In this document: one piece after another, positions 11,529 to 22,400 of the stretch
How positions within the stretch are numbered: position 1 is the first letter of the stretch
Layout: every line of letters starts with the position of its first letter
Assembly (NCBI GenBank): GCA_019155205.2
Contig: JAHNZQ020000092.1
Coordinates: 142,900 to 192,930, forward strand
DNA: 50,031 nt
Reading direction: 5' to 3'
Source: Gracilaria vermiculophylla
Lineage: Eukaryota; Rhodophyta; Florideophyceae; Gracilariales; Gracilariaceae
Program-made: the position numbers and the translations under genes
Notes under the pieces: generated by a model
Seen by the model: only the letters and a program-made list of their open reading frames with translations
Told to the model about the DNA's origin: nothing
Databases searched by the model: none

Positions 11529-12596
11529 TTAAAAACATCTCTGCACCGTAACCTTTTCCTTATGATCGTTGTCCTGGTCGTAGGCATTAAATACCTGAAA
11601 ATTTCAAGTACAAGGACCTTTGGAAATCGTCTTTAACCAGAAACGCGCACGGGATGGCGTTGGAAGAGTTCCTGCATTCGATTCCCAAAAAATACCCGGT
11701 CGGGATTATGTTTCCTGACGATGGGCACGCGGCCTACGAGAAAGATCCGATGGATTATAAACATGTAGAGGAAATCAGAGGAGTCTACATTTGCATGCTC
11801 ACGGTTGCCGTTCCTGACAGCGAAGGAGCCGTCACAGAACTAAGAAGTACATAGGGTTAGAGTATTGCCACTGGCGTAATTCTTTCAACTCCGAGTACGG
11901 CTATCCCTCAGGCTGAAGAATTGCGCATCCAGCTTTTATACTTTCAACTTCAGGGTCCCGACAATCTAAAGGAGATAGGAGACCTTCTCATCTTTCCGAC
12001 TGAGAACTTTTTCCTCACCCATCGATGGTGCTGCAGTGGGACTTTAAGTCCATACAAAACATCTTGGAGCAGCCAAGATAAAGGGATCCGCATTGCGCCC
12101 TTATCTGGTCGTGAAATAAGAATTTCTTCTTCTACAAATGTAGCCTTCTTCACTTAGTTCTTTTCATCGTAAAATTTCTTACTTCCGTCTTAGGACTTTT
12201 CATCCCACACAGTACCGTTCCGAAATCTCCAAGCGATTATATACAATGAACCGCTAATCCGTTGTGGACTGCACAGAGGTTATTCTCGGATTAATCACTT
12301 TTTGATTCTTCGTAACCATCTTTCTTTTTCTCAATTTTATTTATTTTTCACGAAGAGATCCTCAGTGAATTTTTTTTCCAGATTGTCGTGCATATCTCCA
12401 AAACCGTATCTCCTCTTGTAGCGTTCCCAATCTGGGCCTCGTCTAACGTGGATGGTATCTCGATGCGAGTATAACAGAGATACAACCACATCTAGGATGG
12501 AGGCAGATACTAAATAAGGTCTCGTATTTTATCCGATGGCAAGTATACATCCCAATGGACTCTGTAAATCAACACTTCTTTTATGTCCATCGAATG
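11529..12596. other. Unassigned interval with one possible coding remnant
   Basis: The plus frame from about 11591 to a TAG ending at 12157 has only two internal stops (11852-11854 and 11858-11860) over about 188 codons. It includes NAHGMALEEFLHSIPKKYPV and PDNLKEIGDLLIFPTENFFL. I recognise no family. A minus frame (11950-12153) overlaps it. Nothing is recognisable in 12160-12596. Confidence 0.3.
12592..12596 (+). repeat. Target site duplication GAATG (left)
   Basis: GAATG directly before the solo LTR; the identical GAATG follows it at 12948-12952. Confidence 0.8.
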
Positions 12597-12947
12597 TGTA
12601 GTACAGTGGCTCCTACGGAATTATGGTGGTTTGGCCTTATGGCATAATATTCCTAAGGAGGGTTCGTAATTTATTAGCTGGGCCACGTGGTGCATAATAT
12701 TGCCTGCGTGCGCTACAGTATNNNNNNNNNNNNNNNNNNNNNNNNNNNNNNNNNNNNNNNNNNNNNNNNNNNNNNNNNNNNNNNNNNNNNNNNNNNNNNN
12801 NNNNNNNNNNNNNNNNNNNNNAATTCCCCCGGCTCGCGACAGCGGATACCGGAGACCACCTTTAGGAATACGCGCCTTTGGAGTCACTAAAAACTCCTAA
12901 CGGACGTTGTGCTTTACTACCTCGACAGGAGGGCTGACAGTACCACA
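12597..12947 (+). mobile_element. Solo family F LTR interrupted by an assembly gap
   Basis: TGTAGTACAGTGG... to ...AGTACCACA, homologous at both ends to the LTRs of the 30302-40747 element, with no internal sequence on either side. Perfect 5-bp duplications GAATG flank it. Only 251 real bases are present, against about 554 in complete family LTRs, and the difference falls in the 100-N gap. It most likely formed by recombination between the two LTRs of a full element. Confidence 0.9.
12722..12821. other. Assembly gap (100 N) inside solo LTR
   Basis: Exactly 100 N. By comparison with the LTR at 40194-40747, about 300 bases are missing (the equivalent of roughly 40319-40621), so the N count is a placeholder. 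Confidence 0.9.
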
Positions 12948-12952
12948 GAATG
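12948..12952 (+). repeat. Target site duplication GAATG (right)
   Basis: Matches 12592-12596 exactly. Confidence 0.8.
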
Positions 12953-13628
12953 TCGCACGATGCGATCTATGACGACCTCCCTTTCGCGGGCTTCGTCCTT
13001 CCGCGAAGCCATGCTCATTTTAGAGCAGGAGTTGTCCCTTGAAGCCGATTCGGTGGTGTGATGGTGCTTCTTCTAGTGTGGCGCTTCGTGGCTGAACACG
13101 ATGATGGGAGCAGGCCGAAAGTCGGATAAACTTCTAGATCAACAAATCGTATTGTAGGTAAATCAATTCCAAATTGCTTCGATCCAAGTGGTATCGACGT
13201 TTTTCCTTGGTATTAAAGTATTCCAAATTATTTCCACTGCTTTATACTCCAATATATCTTAAGACAGCTTTTCCGACATCGGGGATAACCGAGCTCGTTG
13301 ACTCAGAGAGCTCGAAGTGATGGTTAAACAGAGAGGCGGAACGCGCGATCGCGTGTTCCTGATTGAACGCCAACTGGGAGCACGGGACGCGAACTATCCA
13401 ATGAGCAACGCGCAAATGCGTGAAATATGCGTTAGTGGGGCGTATGCTCAGTGCGTGCGCCTATAGAAAACCGAGAATCTCCAAATTGTTCCTGACTGGC
13501 GGGGGATGGTGTCGGATCATCCACAAACCACATTTTAGGCTGCTTGCATCGCTTGAGTCGCGAGCGCGTGTCTTCTTTTTCAAACAAACGCAGATGGATC
13601 TAGTGTTATAGGTACAGCAAGATTGAAA
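12953..13628. other. Unassigned interval
   Basis: I see no gene, LTR end or tRNA. It is a candidate for the missing 3' end of the decayed minus-strand element at 19502-24069, because the chromovirus at 13634-19496 split a once continuous site whose two sides are this interval and 19502 onward. I could not confirm that by sequence. Confidence 0.35.
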
Positions 13629-13633
13629 GTCTC
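13629..13633 (+). repeat. Target site duplication GTCTC (left)
   Basis: Identical to 19497-19501 on the far side of the chromovirus. Confidence 0.9.
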
Positions 13634-13998
13634 TGTAACAATTCAGAATAGTCCCGGTTATTCTATGCTGTTCTGGACGCATGCCAGCAAGGCATATTTG
13701 GAGTGGCATTTATGTTTTTAGTTTCAGTGTAGAATTTTATGTTGCATTGCTGTAACGCACGGAGAGGTTTCTAATAAGTGTTCTAAGAAGAGTTAAGAGA
13801 AATTGAGAAGCATCTAGCTATTGTATTTGATATCCGTGATTATGCCACCATATAGGGGGGTATAATTCTTTATATAAGAGTTCGGAGATGCCAAGTAGTG
13901 GCACCAAGACCCAACGGGACGGATTATGGAGGAATACAAAGTGATAATTTGAGTTTATTTCACCTTTTTTCCTTTGCCCCAACTGGTCTTTCGTTATA
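13634..13998 (+). repeat. 5' LTR of chromovirus
   Basis: Starts TGTAACAATTCAGAATAG. TATA-like TATATAAGAG is at 13871-13880. The conserved block CAAGTAGTGGCACCAAGACC follows and probably contains the RNA start. The alignable end is at 13998 against the 3' LTR. Confidence 0.9.
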
Positions 13999-13999
13999 C

Positions 14000-14017
14000 T
14001 GGTACCATCGCCTAGTT
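14000..14017 (+). other. Primer binding site of chromovirus
   Basis: TGGTACCATCGCCTAGTT starts one base after the LTR end. The TGG start fits tRNA priming. The tRNA is not identified. Confidence 0.55.
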
Positions 14018-14587
14018 GGCAGAAGGTAGTCAGTTTGTAACACGACTGTAGACTGGAGTGCCAGTCGTCGATAAGTCACCACCTGTGGGCTGGAGTGCCA
14101 GGTGTGTATAAGTATTATAGTTCTGCAGGGAAAGCTAGATAGGCAGGGAGGTATCTTCAATATCTTTGCCTACTTTGATTGTGGTTGTTCTGCGCCTAGT
14201 AGCCTAATGTATCCTCAAACAACCCTCTCGACTAATGGCTGCCAGCTGGGTCGACCGACTGGGACAAGGGTTAGAGGAACGCGCTATGGGTTTGATCAGG
14301 TAGGAGCACCATAGTCAGGTAGTGCAGTCATCGCAAAGTATCTTTCGGTCGGCTCGAGATCATTTCTTATAGGTTAAGGACACCGAAAGGTCTTTGAAAA
14401 AATACTGGTGGGGATATCCCGAACAGATATTGATCGCCGTAACTCTCGAGTGTGGGTTGCGAAAAGTTGCTGCTAGCACTCTCTTGCAGGAAGAGGACAC
14501 GTCGGTGTGGGACGGCTCCCTACAAGTATCAAGTGGATATTAATTCAAGAGAAAAGGTTGCAAGAGAAGAAAAAGAGTTGGTTTCAG

Positions 14588-15376
14588 ATGTCGTTTTTAA
14601 AGCCGGATAAGCCGGAGCAGGTCAAGGGCACTCGGGATAGACTCATCCTGGAAACCTGGTTGTACCAGCTCGAACATTACTTAGCACTTATTCAAATACA
14701 AAACACAGAGTTAATGTTAAATGATGGAGCTAAGAATATGTATGCTACAAACTTGTTTACGGGCACCGCTGCAAGTTGGTGGTTCATGAATGTTGCGATT
14801 ATGCAGTCCCGGATTCTTTTCAACAGTTCAAGAATCTGGTAAGTTGAGTTCATTCCAGCTGATAGTGTTCGACGTGCAAGAGACAAGTTAAGGTCTTTGC
14901 ATCAGAAGCATTCTGTTGCAGCTTATCTTTCAGATTTTAGAAATGTGGCTCTGAGCATCCCAGAAATTTCAATGGATGAAATGTTAGATACGTTTGTCTC
15001 TGGATTGAAGCTGCAAGATAGGCTAGAAGTCCTTAAAGGTAATTTTACGAACGTCGAAGAAGCCGCCCGACTTGCTCTAAATGTTGACAGCGCTTTACAT
15101 GGATCTTGCATGTTCTCAAGGTTTGGTGAACAGGCGAGTTATGTTCCAAATCAGGCTCCGGTTCTAATGGAGATAGGTAACGTGGAGAGAAGGTACAACA
15201 ATGGTCAAAGTCGAAGCAGGAATAGTCCATTTGATCCGAAGAAAGGAAAGTTGTACAAGAATAACCGCTGCTTCACATGTCATAAAGTAGGCTGTAGGCC
15301 GTGGAAACATGATGATCGTAATAATAAGATTGCATCGAATACTGCTCAAGTTATTGACAGTGACTCGGAAAAGTAA
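14588..15376 (+). pseudogene. gag: Chromovirus gag, one in-frame stop
   Basis: The ATG at 14588 begins MSFLKPDKPEQVKGTRDR, a better start than the upstream in-frame Met at 14507. Capsid-like helices follow (TAASWWFMNVA, SVAAYLSDFRNVAL, LEVLKGNFTNVEEAARLALN). The only internal break is TAA at 14840-14842, and the frame continues to TAA at 15374-15376. Near the C terminus, from 15269, there is a metal-binding-like motif CFTCHKVGCRPWKH. It is ordered C-X2-C-X4-C-X4-H instead of the usual C-X2-C-X4-H-X4-C. Confidence 0.9.
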
Positions 15377-15417
15377 GAGGTCCGCCAAAAGGAAAGAACG
15401 CCCCGGTTGAACCAAGT

Positions 15418-15549
15418 ATGAGTGACTTTAAGCGTCTTGTTGCAGAGGTTAGGCAACTAAGAAAAAGTGTACAGAGTCCAGTGTTGGAAGCAGAGATTCA
15501 CACTGGTGATAGCTCTGAAGTGAGAAGAGTCAAAGAAATCATGCGATAG
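15418..15549 (+). pseudogene. Gag-pol junction fragment
   Basis: A 43-codon frame, MSDFKRLVAEVRQLRKSVQS onward, lies between gag (frame 2) and pol (frame 0). It is helical and charged and ends at a TAG at 15547. It probably encoded the segment between nucleocapsid and protease before frame changes on both sides. Confidence 0.5.
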
Positions 15550-15566
15550 GAGTCTCGAAGACTAGT

Positions 15567-18500
15567 TTGGAGTCCAATACTATCGTCAAGTGTCGTGAAG
15601 ACAATATCCAAGTCAATGAGGATTCAATTCCAATTCATGGATTGATCATACTCAATGGGACATTGAATGATGTAAAAGTGGCCATCCTCAAAGATGATGA
15701 ATGTAATACAAACGTAGTATCAAGGGACTTCGCAGCTCGAGACAAGGAAAAGTTTCGATTTAAGAGAGTCAGTGTTAATCTCAATCATTCGAGCAAGAAG
15801 TCAGAGGAAGAAGCGCCGGAAGTCATCCTAGAAGCAACATTGAAAGTTGGTTCCGATCTGTACCAATCCAATTGGGTTGTCGTAGAGGGTAGATATGATG
15901 TGTTTCTTGGAATGCCATGGCATGTTGCCAAAAATCCTGATATAGATTATCGAGAACAAGTTGTTAAGGTTGGCAAAGACGTGGTTCCAATGACTGAGGA
16001 TAATTCGAGCGAGGGATTAAGAGTCACAAGCATTGGAGTTAAGACGTTCCGGAACATGATAAGGAGAAAGAATCATGGGAGATATATCAATTTATATCGA
16101 CTCGTTGATCTTAATGAGTTGAAATTGACTAAACCCTCAGCAGTCGAAGGTCAAAAGCATGGTAATTTGGAAAGGCTGTTGTATCGATTTAAATATGTCT
16201 TCAAAGCAGAACTACCTGCTGGACTACCACCAAAGAGACGTGTGGATCATGAGATTGAAGTTGAGAAAGGTTCTAAGCCACCTCATCGTCCATTGTTTCA
16301 GTTGTTCCCCGCATAGTTAAAGGCTGCAAAGGAATATATGGAAGATTTGCTGAGAAATAAGAAGATTAGGCCGAGTAAGTTACCGTATGGATCGCCGTTA
16401 TTTTTCGTCCAAGAGAAAAGCAAATTGATAGTAGTGGTCGATTATCGAGCTCTCAATCGAATCACAAAAAGAAACAATGCGCCATTGCCTCCGTCAGATG
16501 AGATGTTTGATAGGCTTGGTGACGCAAGAGTCTTCTCAAAGTTGGACTTGAAAACTGGTTTCCATCAGATACGGGTGAAGCCTGAGGATGTTCAAAAGAT
16601 CGCGTTCAATACGAAATACGTACAGTTGGAGTATCTTGTTATGTCGATGGATTTATGTAATGCCCTGGCTACTTTCCAGTCGTTAATAAACCGTATCTTC
16701 TATGATTTTATTGTTTTATTTATGGTTGTGTACATTTATGATCTTCTCATATTCAGAAAGGATGAAGAAAGCCATCTCAAGCATCTGGAAAGCGTATTAA
16801 CTCGCCTGAAAGAACATGAGCTTTATGTTTCTCCAAAGAAATGTGATTTTCTGAAAACAGAGATAAAGGTTTTGGGCTTCATAGTCGGCAACGATGGTCT
16901 TCGCGTTTACCCAGAAAACGTCGAGGTTTTGAGAACATTGCCGAAGCCAAAAAATGTTACAGACATTAGAAGTTTTATTGGCTTACTTCAATTCTCCGGC
17001 AGGTTTATTCCCAAGTTCTCGGAAATTGCAGCCCCATCAATGGATCTGAGAAAGAAAGATATCGGTGTTGGCAAATGAAATGAGAAGTGTGATGAAGCAT
17101 TCCAAAAGTTGAAAGAACCCATCGCCCAAGCCCCTAATTTTGTTGCCGCAGACTGGAACAAGAGTTCTCGATGTCATGTTGATGCCTCGCAGTATGCGGT
17201 TGGAGGAACTTTAACACAATTAGATGAGAATGTAAAGGATCGTGTTATTGCCTTCTGTTCTAAAAAGCTGTCTCCTACTGAGAGAGATTATTCCGCAAAT
17301 GATAGGGAGCTTCTTGGTTTGATATCTTTTCTTCAGAGGTTCGGATTTTATTTGGAAGGTTCATCATTTGATATAATAACTGACAATAAAGTCTTGAAGC
17401 ATTTATTCACCGAGCCTAAGTTAAGTCGAAAAGAAGCACGGTACATTGAAACGCTTGGAAATTTTGGCATATTTCCAATTACCTTGAAGCAAAGAAAGAT
17501 TCATGTACTTGGTGATGCTTTGTGAAGAGCTCCTCATGTGACCAACTCTGAAAATATGGATAACCCTTCAGTTAACGATGTGGAAGTGTTATCTTTTCAT
17601 CTTGATGATATTCTTAGCAGTTATGATGATGATCAATTCCTTGGACCTATTTTCAGAGCCTTAGATGGAAACTGGCGTTCTGATGAGATTGAGAAATTAA
17701 ACCTTGAAATGATAATTTCTATGTTTTGGCGATAAGGAAAGCGACTGATGTATGGTAAGAAACTGTGTGTTCCAAGGAAGAGTGTTTCGAATATTCTGCA
17801 GCTAGCGCATGATTCGAATACAAGTGGACATTTTGCTTTTGCGAAGACTTCATCGCGGCTTTCGAACTGTCATTGGAGACGTAAGAACTGTGATGTTCGA
17901 AATTATGTGCAAGGATGCCTTCGATGTCAGCAAGCAAAAGATTCGAATCAAAATAAAATGACAGTTCCAAGGTCATTAGAGATGCCTGAGAGAAAGTGGG
18001 GATCTCTAGCTACTGAACGTATGGTACACCTTTCAAGGACTAAGAATGGAAAAGATGCAGTCACAACTTGGGTTGATCGTCTCACAAGAAGAACTCATTT
18101 CATTCTTTGTAATGTATATGGCACGGTAGTAGATGTGGCTACTTCATTCTTCCACAACATATTCAAACTCTTTGGCTTACCATATATAATTGTTTCAGAC
18201 AAAAATCTTAAGTTCACTTCAAATTTTTGGGAAAATGTGATGAAGCTATGTGGAGTAAAGTTGAAGATGTCTACAAATCGTCATCCACAGACAGATGGTG
18301 CATCGGAGATTATGAACCTAATGGTTGAAAACTATTTACGGTGCTATTGCTCGTACCATCAGAATGATTGGGATGAATTGCTACCTGCTGCAGAGTTTGC
18401 ATATAACTCTTCTGTGACTGAAGACTTGGGAATGTCGCCATTCGAAATGGACTTGAGATATAATCCGAAGACGCCTCTTGATATGATTTCAGGAGCAAAG

Positions 18501-19115
18501 ATACCGATTGAAAGCGTCGAATGGTTTAAGACGAAATTGAAACATTATTTGGAAGATGTTAAGTTCTCGTACAAAGTTTCTAAGGCCAGACAAATTGCAA
18601 TATCCTCTCAACGTTATCAAGCTCCAAGTTATCAAGTTGAATCAAAAGTGTGGTAGAACAAATCTTTGTTTACAGATTTATTTTCGGGGTCTCAGGTAAC
18701 ATAGAAGCTGACCGCAAGGAGATATGGGCCATTTACGGTGAAGGAGTTAATTGGAAAGAATGCTTCAAGTTTGAATCTACCAAGTCACCTTAAGATCCAT
18801 CCAGTTGTTCATGTCATCCATACAACTCCATACAGGGAACAGCCTGCCAAAATTGGGATGCCCATTCCTGAAAGACCCGTTCCGGTACCGATGCCTGAAG
18901 GAGAAAAACAAGTCGTTGGAAGTATTTTGAAGCATAGAAAGTGAGTAAGAAGATATCAATTCCTGACATCAACAAAGAGGGCGCCGACTCATGAAGCCGA
19001 GTGGCTGCCATCAAGAGATTTCGTGGATCATGATAGTACTGTAACCGATGTTTGGCACAAGTAAACTATTGATAGTGGGTTACTACCTGAGTATCATTTA
19101 CGCCGCCGTCAATAG
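15567..19115 (+). pseudogene. pol: Chromovirus pol: protease, RT, RNase H, integrase, chromodomain
   Basis: A single frame spans about 3.5 kb with in-frame stops at 16314, 17076, 17523, 17733, 18654, 18702, 18942 and 19062, but no frameshift. Protease: AILKDDECNTNVVSR occupies the active-site position. RT: VVDYRALNRIT, FSKLDLKTGFHQIRV and VVYIYDLLIF. The catalytic box should be YxDD, so its first Asp is lost. RNase H: HVDASQYAVGG and NDRELLGLI. Integrase: zinc part HDSNTSGHFAF...CLRCQQAK. In the core, the first Asp position reads ERMVHL and is lost, while D in VSDKNLKF and E in GASEIMNLMVEN are kept. Chromodomain: VVGSILKHRK, stop, VRRYQFLTSTKRAPTHEAEW, then FVDHD. It ends at TAG 19113-19115, next to the purine tract. 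Confidence 0.95.
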
Positions 19116-19132
19116 GGAGGAGGTGGGAATAG
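19114..19132 (+). other. Polypurine tract of chromovirus
   Basis: AGGGAGGAGGTGGGAATAG, 17 of 19 bases purine, ends directly at the TG of the 3' LTR and overlaps the last pol codon. Confidence 0.75.
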
Positions 19133-19496
19133 TGTAACAACATAGAATAGTCCAGGTTACTCTAGGCTATTCTGGACACATGCCAGCAAGGCATATTTTG
19201 CGTGGCATTTATGTTTTTCGTTTTAGTGTAGAATGTTATGTTGCATTGCTGTAACGCATCTAGAAGTTTCTAATTAGTGTTTTAAGAAAAGTTTAGAGCC
19301 ATTGAGAAACATCTAGCTAGTATATTTGATACCCGCGATTATGCCACCATTTAGGGGCGTACAACTCTCTATATAAGAGGTCGTATATGCCAAGTAGCGG
19401 CACTGAGACCCAACGGGGGGATTCTGGAGGAATGAAAAGTGATAATTTGAGTTTATTTCACCTTTCTTCCTTTGCCACAACTGGTCTTTTGTTTCA
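19133..19496 (+). repeat. 3' LTR of chromovirus
   Basis: Starts TGTAACAACATAGAATAG and ends TTTCA. It is collinear with 13634-13998 with visible substitutions. TATA-like TATATAAGAG is at 19370-19379. Confidence 0.9.
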
Positions 19497-19501
19497 GTCT
19501 C
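19497..19501 (+). repeat. Target site duplication GTCTC (right)
   Basis: Identical to 13629-13633. Confidence 0.9.
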
Positions 19502-20036
19502 ATAGCCGACCAGACCGAGCTCAGTTCTCGAGGTCTTTCATCTAAGGCATCATAATAGGCTTCTGATAGTAGCCCGGGCTTCCCTGAAACTTTTCTGTTG
19601 TCCTGCAAGAAATTTGTAGAAATATCACGCTGAAAAGGTGAGCGGCCTTTCCATGAACAGAAATCGTTGTGAATCCATCCGTGGTGATTTTGTACTGCAA
19701 CTTGCGAATAACTTCTTATTGTGGGATTTGGAGGTTCTAATATCTTACTAGCGCGTGTTCGGCACTAAACGGTTCTAAACCGGAAGATCCGATTGCAAGG
19801 AAAGCAGCTTTTCCTGCTCTTCCTTAGATTGCTAAAGGGGATGCAGTAGGACGTTATGCGGATACATAAGAATAAGTTCTTAATTGAGAGAGCGTTTAAA
19901 TGATAACAACAAGCGTGGGAGTCGATCGATAGCGTCCACGTGGTCGGAAAGATCTAGGGGGAGGTACTATGACACTGACGGCAACAAGACGGATTATCCA
20001 TGTGCTGAGAAGCAAAAAAATATGTCATTGTTTTAA
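19502..20036. other. Unresolved 3' region of the decayed minus-strand gypsy
   Basis: By position this should be the 3' noncoding part of the minus-strand element. I see no LTR end, purine tract or coding motif. Confidence 0.3.
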
Positions 20037-22400
20037 ATGCTCGGTGGAATGGCCTTCAAGGTTATACGAGAACCTGAAATCCGCTCATTTTTTTCGCAAA
20101 TGTCGATGGTGAAATCGTCGGGAGTGACAGAGAAAACCTTGAAAGGTCCATCTGCATATGCCGGAGCTTGTGACATTTTTCTGTACAAGGATTATAGACC
20201 TCCTTACCAGCAAATACAAAATGTTTCTTCTTTAGCGGAAGTACGGGTCTGCGTATCTTCGAGTTTCAGTAACGTTTGTACGTTGCTTGCGTCTTACGCA
20301 TGCACGCTTGAGCATTGGGTACCATTTTGGGCCAGCCATTCTCTGCAAGAATCTTGAAACAAAGTCTGTCAAGGGTTCTCCGATGAAGTCGGCTTAACTT
20401 CAATATAAGAGAAGGATTTTGTTCATGAGAAGATGAACTCGAACGGTGATACCTTCGTAACCCGATAATCCTGGGTATTGTACGAATCTGTGATAGCGTC
20501 CGTACACAAATCCAAATCCTGAATGTACTCTGCATTGTAAGAAGAAGGTGCGTTCAGTATAGCACGAAGCGATCGTTTAACCTTTTCATTAGAATGTGGA
20601 CTCTAAGGTACTGTCAACATTTTCCACATATTAAGGATTCTGCAATTACCTTCAAAGAGTTTTGATGCAAATTGATATACATAGTCAAATAGCAAATGCA
20701 CCCATGGATCGCACACAAAACTGCAATGGGCCACAAACCGCAGCACGAGAGCGGTGGCGATTGTCCGTTTTAACAAAACCATTCTCAAAAACATGGATAT
20801 TCTTTCAGTCATTACCGATAAAAACCGGATGTTTTGGTTTTATCAAATAATCTCTTCAAGAATATCGATTGCAACAAATTTTAGAGGAGCTCGAGGCGGT
20901 AAAAAGGTTAGCTTCTTGGACTAATTTAGTAGCTTCACGTTACATTTCGAGTATCCTGTACATGAGTGGTGAATTATAAAGCAATCGAAGGCCACCGCAG
21001 GCCAATAAAAATCCCTGCTGGCGGTAAGATATTACTTTTTGTCTTCAGAATGAGCATTCTAATTCACATGATGAATCATGTGTTGTATACGCTGTTGAAG
21101 CGAGTGAGGAAGTAGGATTGGGGGTGTTGCGGAAACCAACCTGACGAGATATCCTTAAACATTCTCAAGAAAAAGAATAGAAAATTCTCCTCTGAGGCGA
21201 AGTTATGAAACGATACGTCGGTTTGGAAGTTTGTAGGAACGGTCGTAGAGCCAAATGATCGGTGTGAATCTTAAATTGGTTATCTTTAAGGCAGAGGCGA
21301 AGAATGAGTGACGCCCAAAAGACAGCAAGACACTACTTCTCAGACGCAGTCGCTCCGCATATGAACTTCAAAGACCTTAAACAATATCTGATCGGTTAAT
21401 TTCAACCATTTTTCGACAGTTGTAATAAATCACACCCAATTTCTTAAGCTCAATAGTCAGTGTACACTTCGGGGAGTAATTTTGACTTAGGCAGATCACG
21501 AACAGGTGGTGATTTAATAGCCTCGATGAGAGTGGAGAAGGCTGTTGCTTCATCTTTTCCAAATGATTAAAATTAAGCTGGCTGTTCTTTTATGAGGAAA
21601 GAATGGAGCCGAGTGGCGGTACCCACAAAGTTTGGAAGAAATCAAATATGAACACAATAGTGTCCCAAAAAGGATCAAAGCTCAATTCCAGTAGTCGAAT
21701 TTTTTGCGTCTCTGAAACAGTTGAATCTGTCTTCACCATTGAGAAGTGTTCTGGGGCGAATGATGTGCACCGAGTTTTCCACGTAATCCCTGCAGAACTC
21801 ACACTCAGTCAGTTCCAGCATATTTTCAGCATCCCTTACAACTCCAAGAATACCTCAAATATGGGATATAAGCTTTTCCAAACTTTTGGAGAATACGGGT
21901 ACATTGTTCAAATACCAAGGAAACATGATTTACTCGAACTTTTCTTGGAGGATATCCATTGCAATCTAAAAGGTTGCGTTGGATTTTTTCAAACCAAAAC
22001 ACATACGAGTGAAGCTGTACTACTAGTTGTGAAAAACAAATGCCGTCCTATCTTGATCTGAGTCTCTTATAGGGACCTGGGAGTCTCTGGAATTTTTATT
22101 CATCGCAAAGAACAATGTATCGTCCTTCAAGGAGTTGATGTACTCATACATACGTAGAATTGGATAAAGTTATTTGACGGGAATTTAATTGCAGTGGCGG
22201 GAAGTGATACAGAAAAGCCAGAAAGCATACGGTTTTGGAACGAAACCAGTTGTTAAAGCTGGAGAAGACTGCGCAAGTTTATTGCCATCAGCGCAAGAAA
22301 TCTTCTCCACCTGAGACTTCTCTTCCTCCGGTGCAGTGGAGCCGGACCGATTAGAGGGCCGCGCCACAGATTCAGTGCTTTAAAGCAAATGGATACGATA
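20037..22400 (-). pseudogene. pol: Decayed gypsy pol: RT, RNase H, integrase
   Basis: Minus-strand blocks with stops and substitutions. RT start: SPALTTGFVPKPYAFWLFC (canonical pattern WASPVV-VPKPDGS-RFC), then LYPILRMYEYINSL, FTRMCFGLKKSNATF, and the catalytic box YLNN at 21903-21914 in YLNNVPVFSKSLEK, so both Asp residues of YxDD have become Asn. ECEFCRDYVEN and IELxSFLG follow. RNase H: EATAFSTLIEAIKSPPV, EIGCDLLQLSKNG and CLAVFWASLILRL. Integrase: LKFVAIDIL (first Asp), VHLLFDYVYQFASKLF (second Asp), SNEKVKRS (Glu position). Tail: RKTQATYKRY...HFVFAGKEVYNP. The order and spacing match the family F pol at 34448-37348. Confidence 0.85.

Larger units (their letters stand above)
13634..19496 (+). 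mobile_element. Ty3/gypsy chromovirus, structurally complete, coding decayed
   Basis: 5,863 bases with 365- and 364-base LTRs, primer site, gag, a pol in the order protease, RT, RNase H, integrase, chromodomain, a purine tract, and perfect 5-bp target duplications GTCTC. The integrase-after-RNase-H order and C-terminal chromodomain place it in the chromovirus branch of Ty3/gypsy. It carries many stops but few indels, so it inserted as a whole and then decayed mainly by point changes. Confidence 0.95.

Noticed and set aside
5177..12157. Idea that the unknown remnants derive from an endogenous virus
   Set aside because: No viral motif could be named, and the evidence is only weakly open frames.
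21603..22061. A 152-codon plus-strand frame that looks like a gene
   Set aside because: The minus strand of the same bases encodes RT blocks in correct order, so the plus frame is a shadow.
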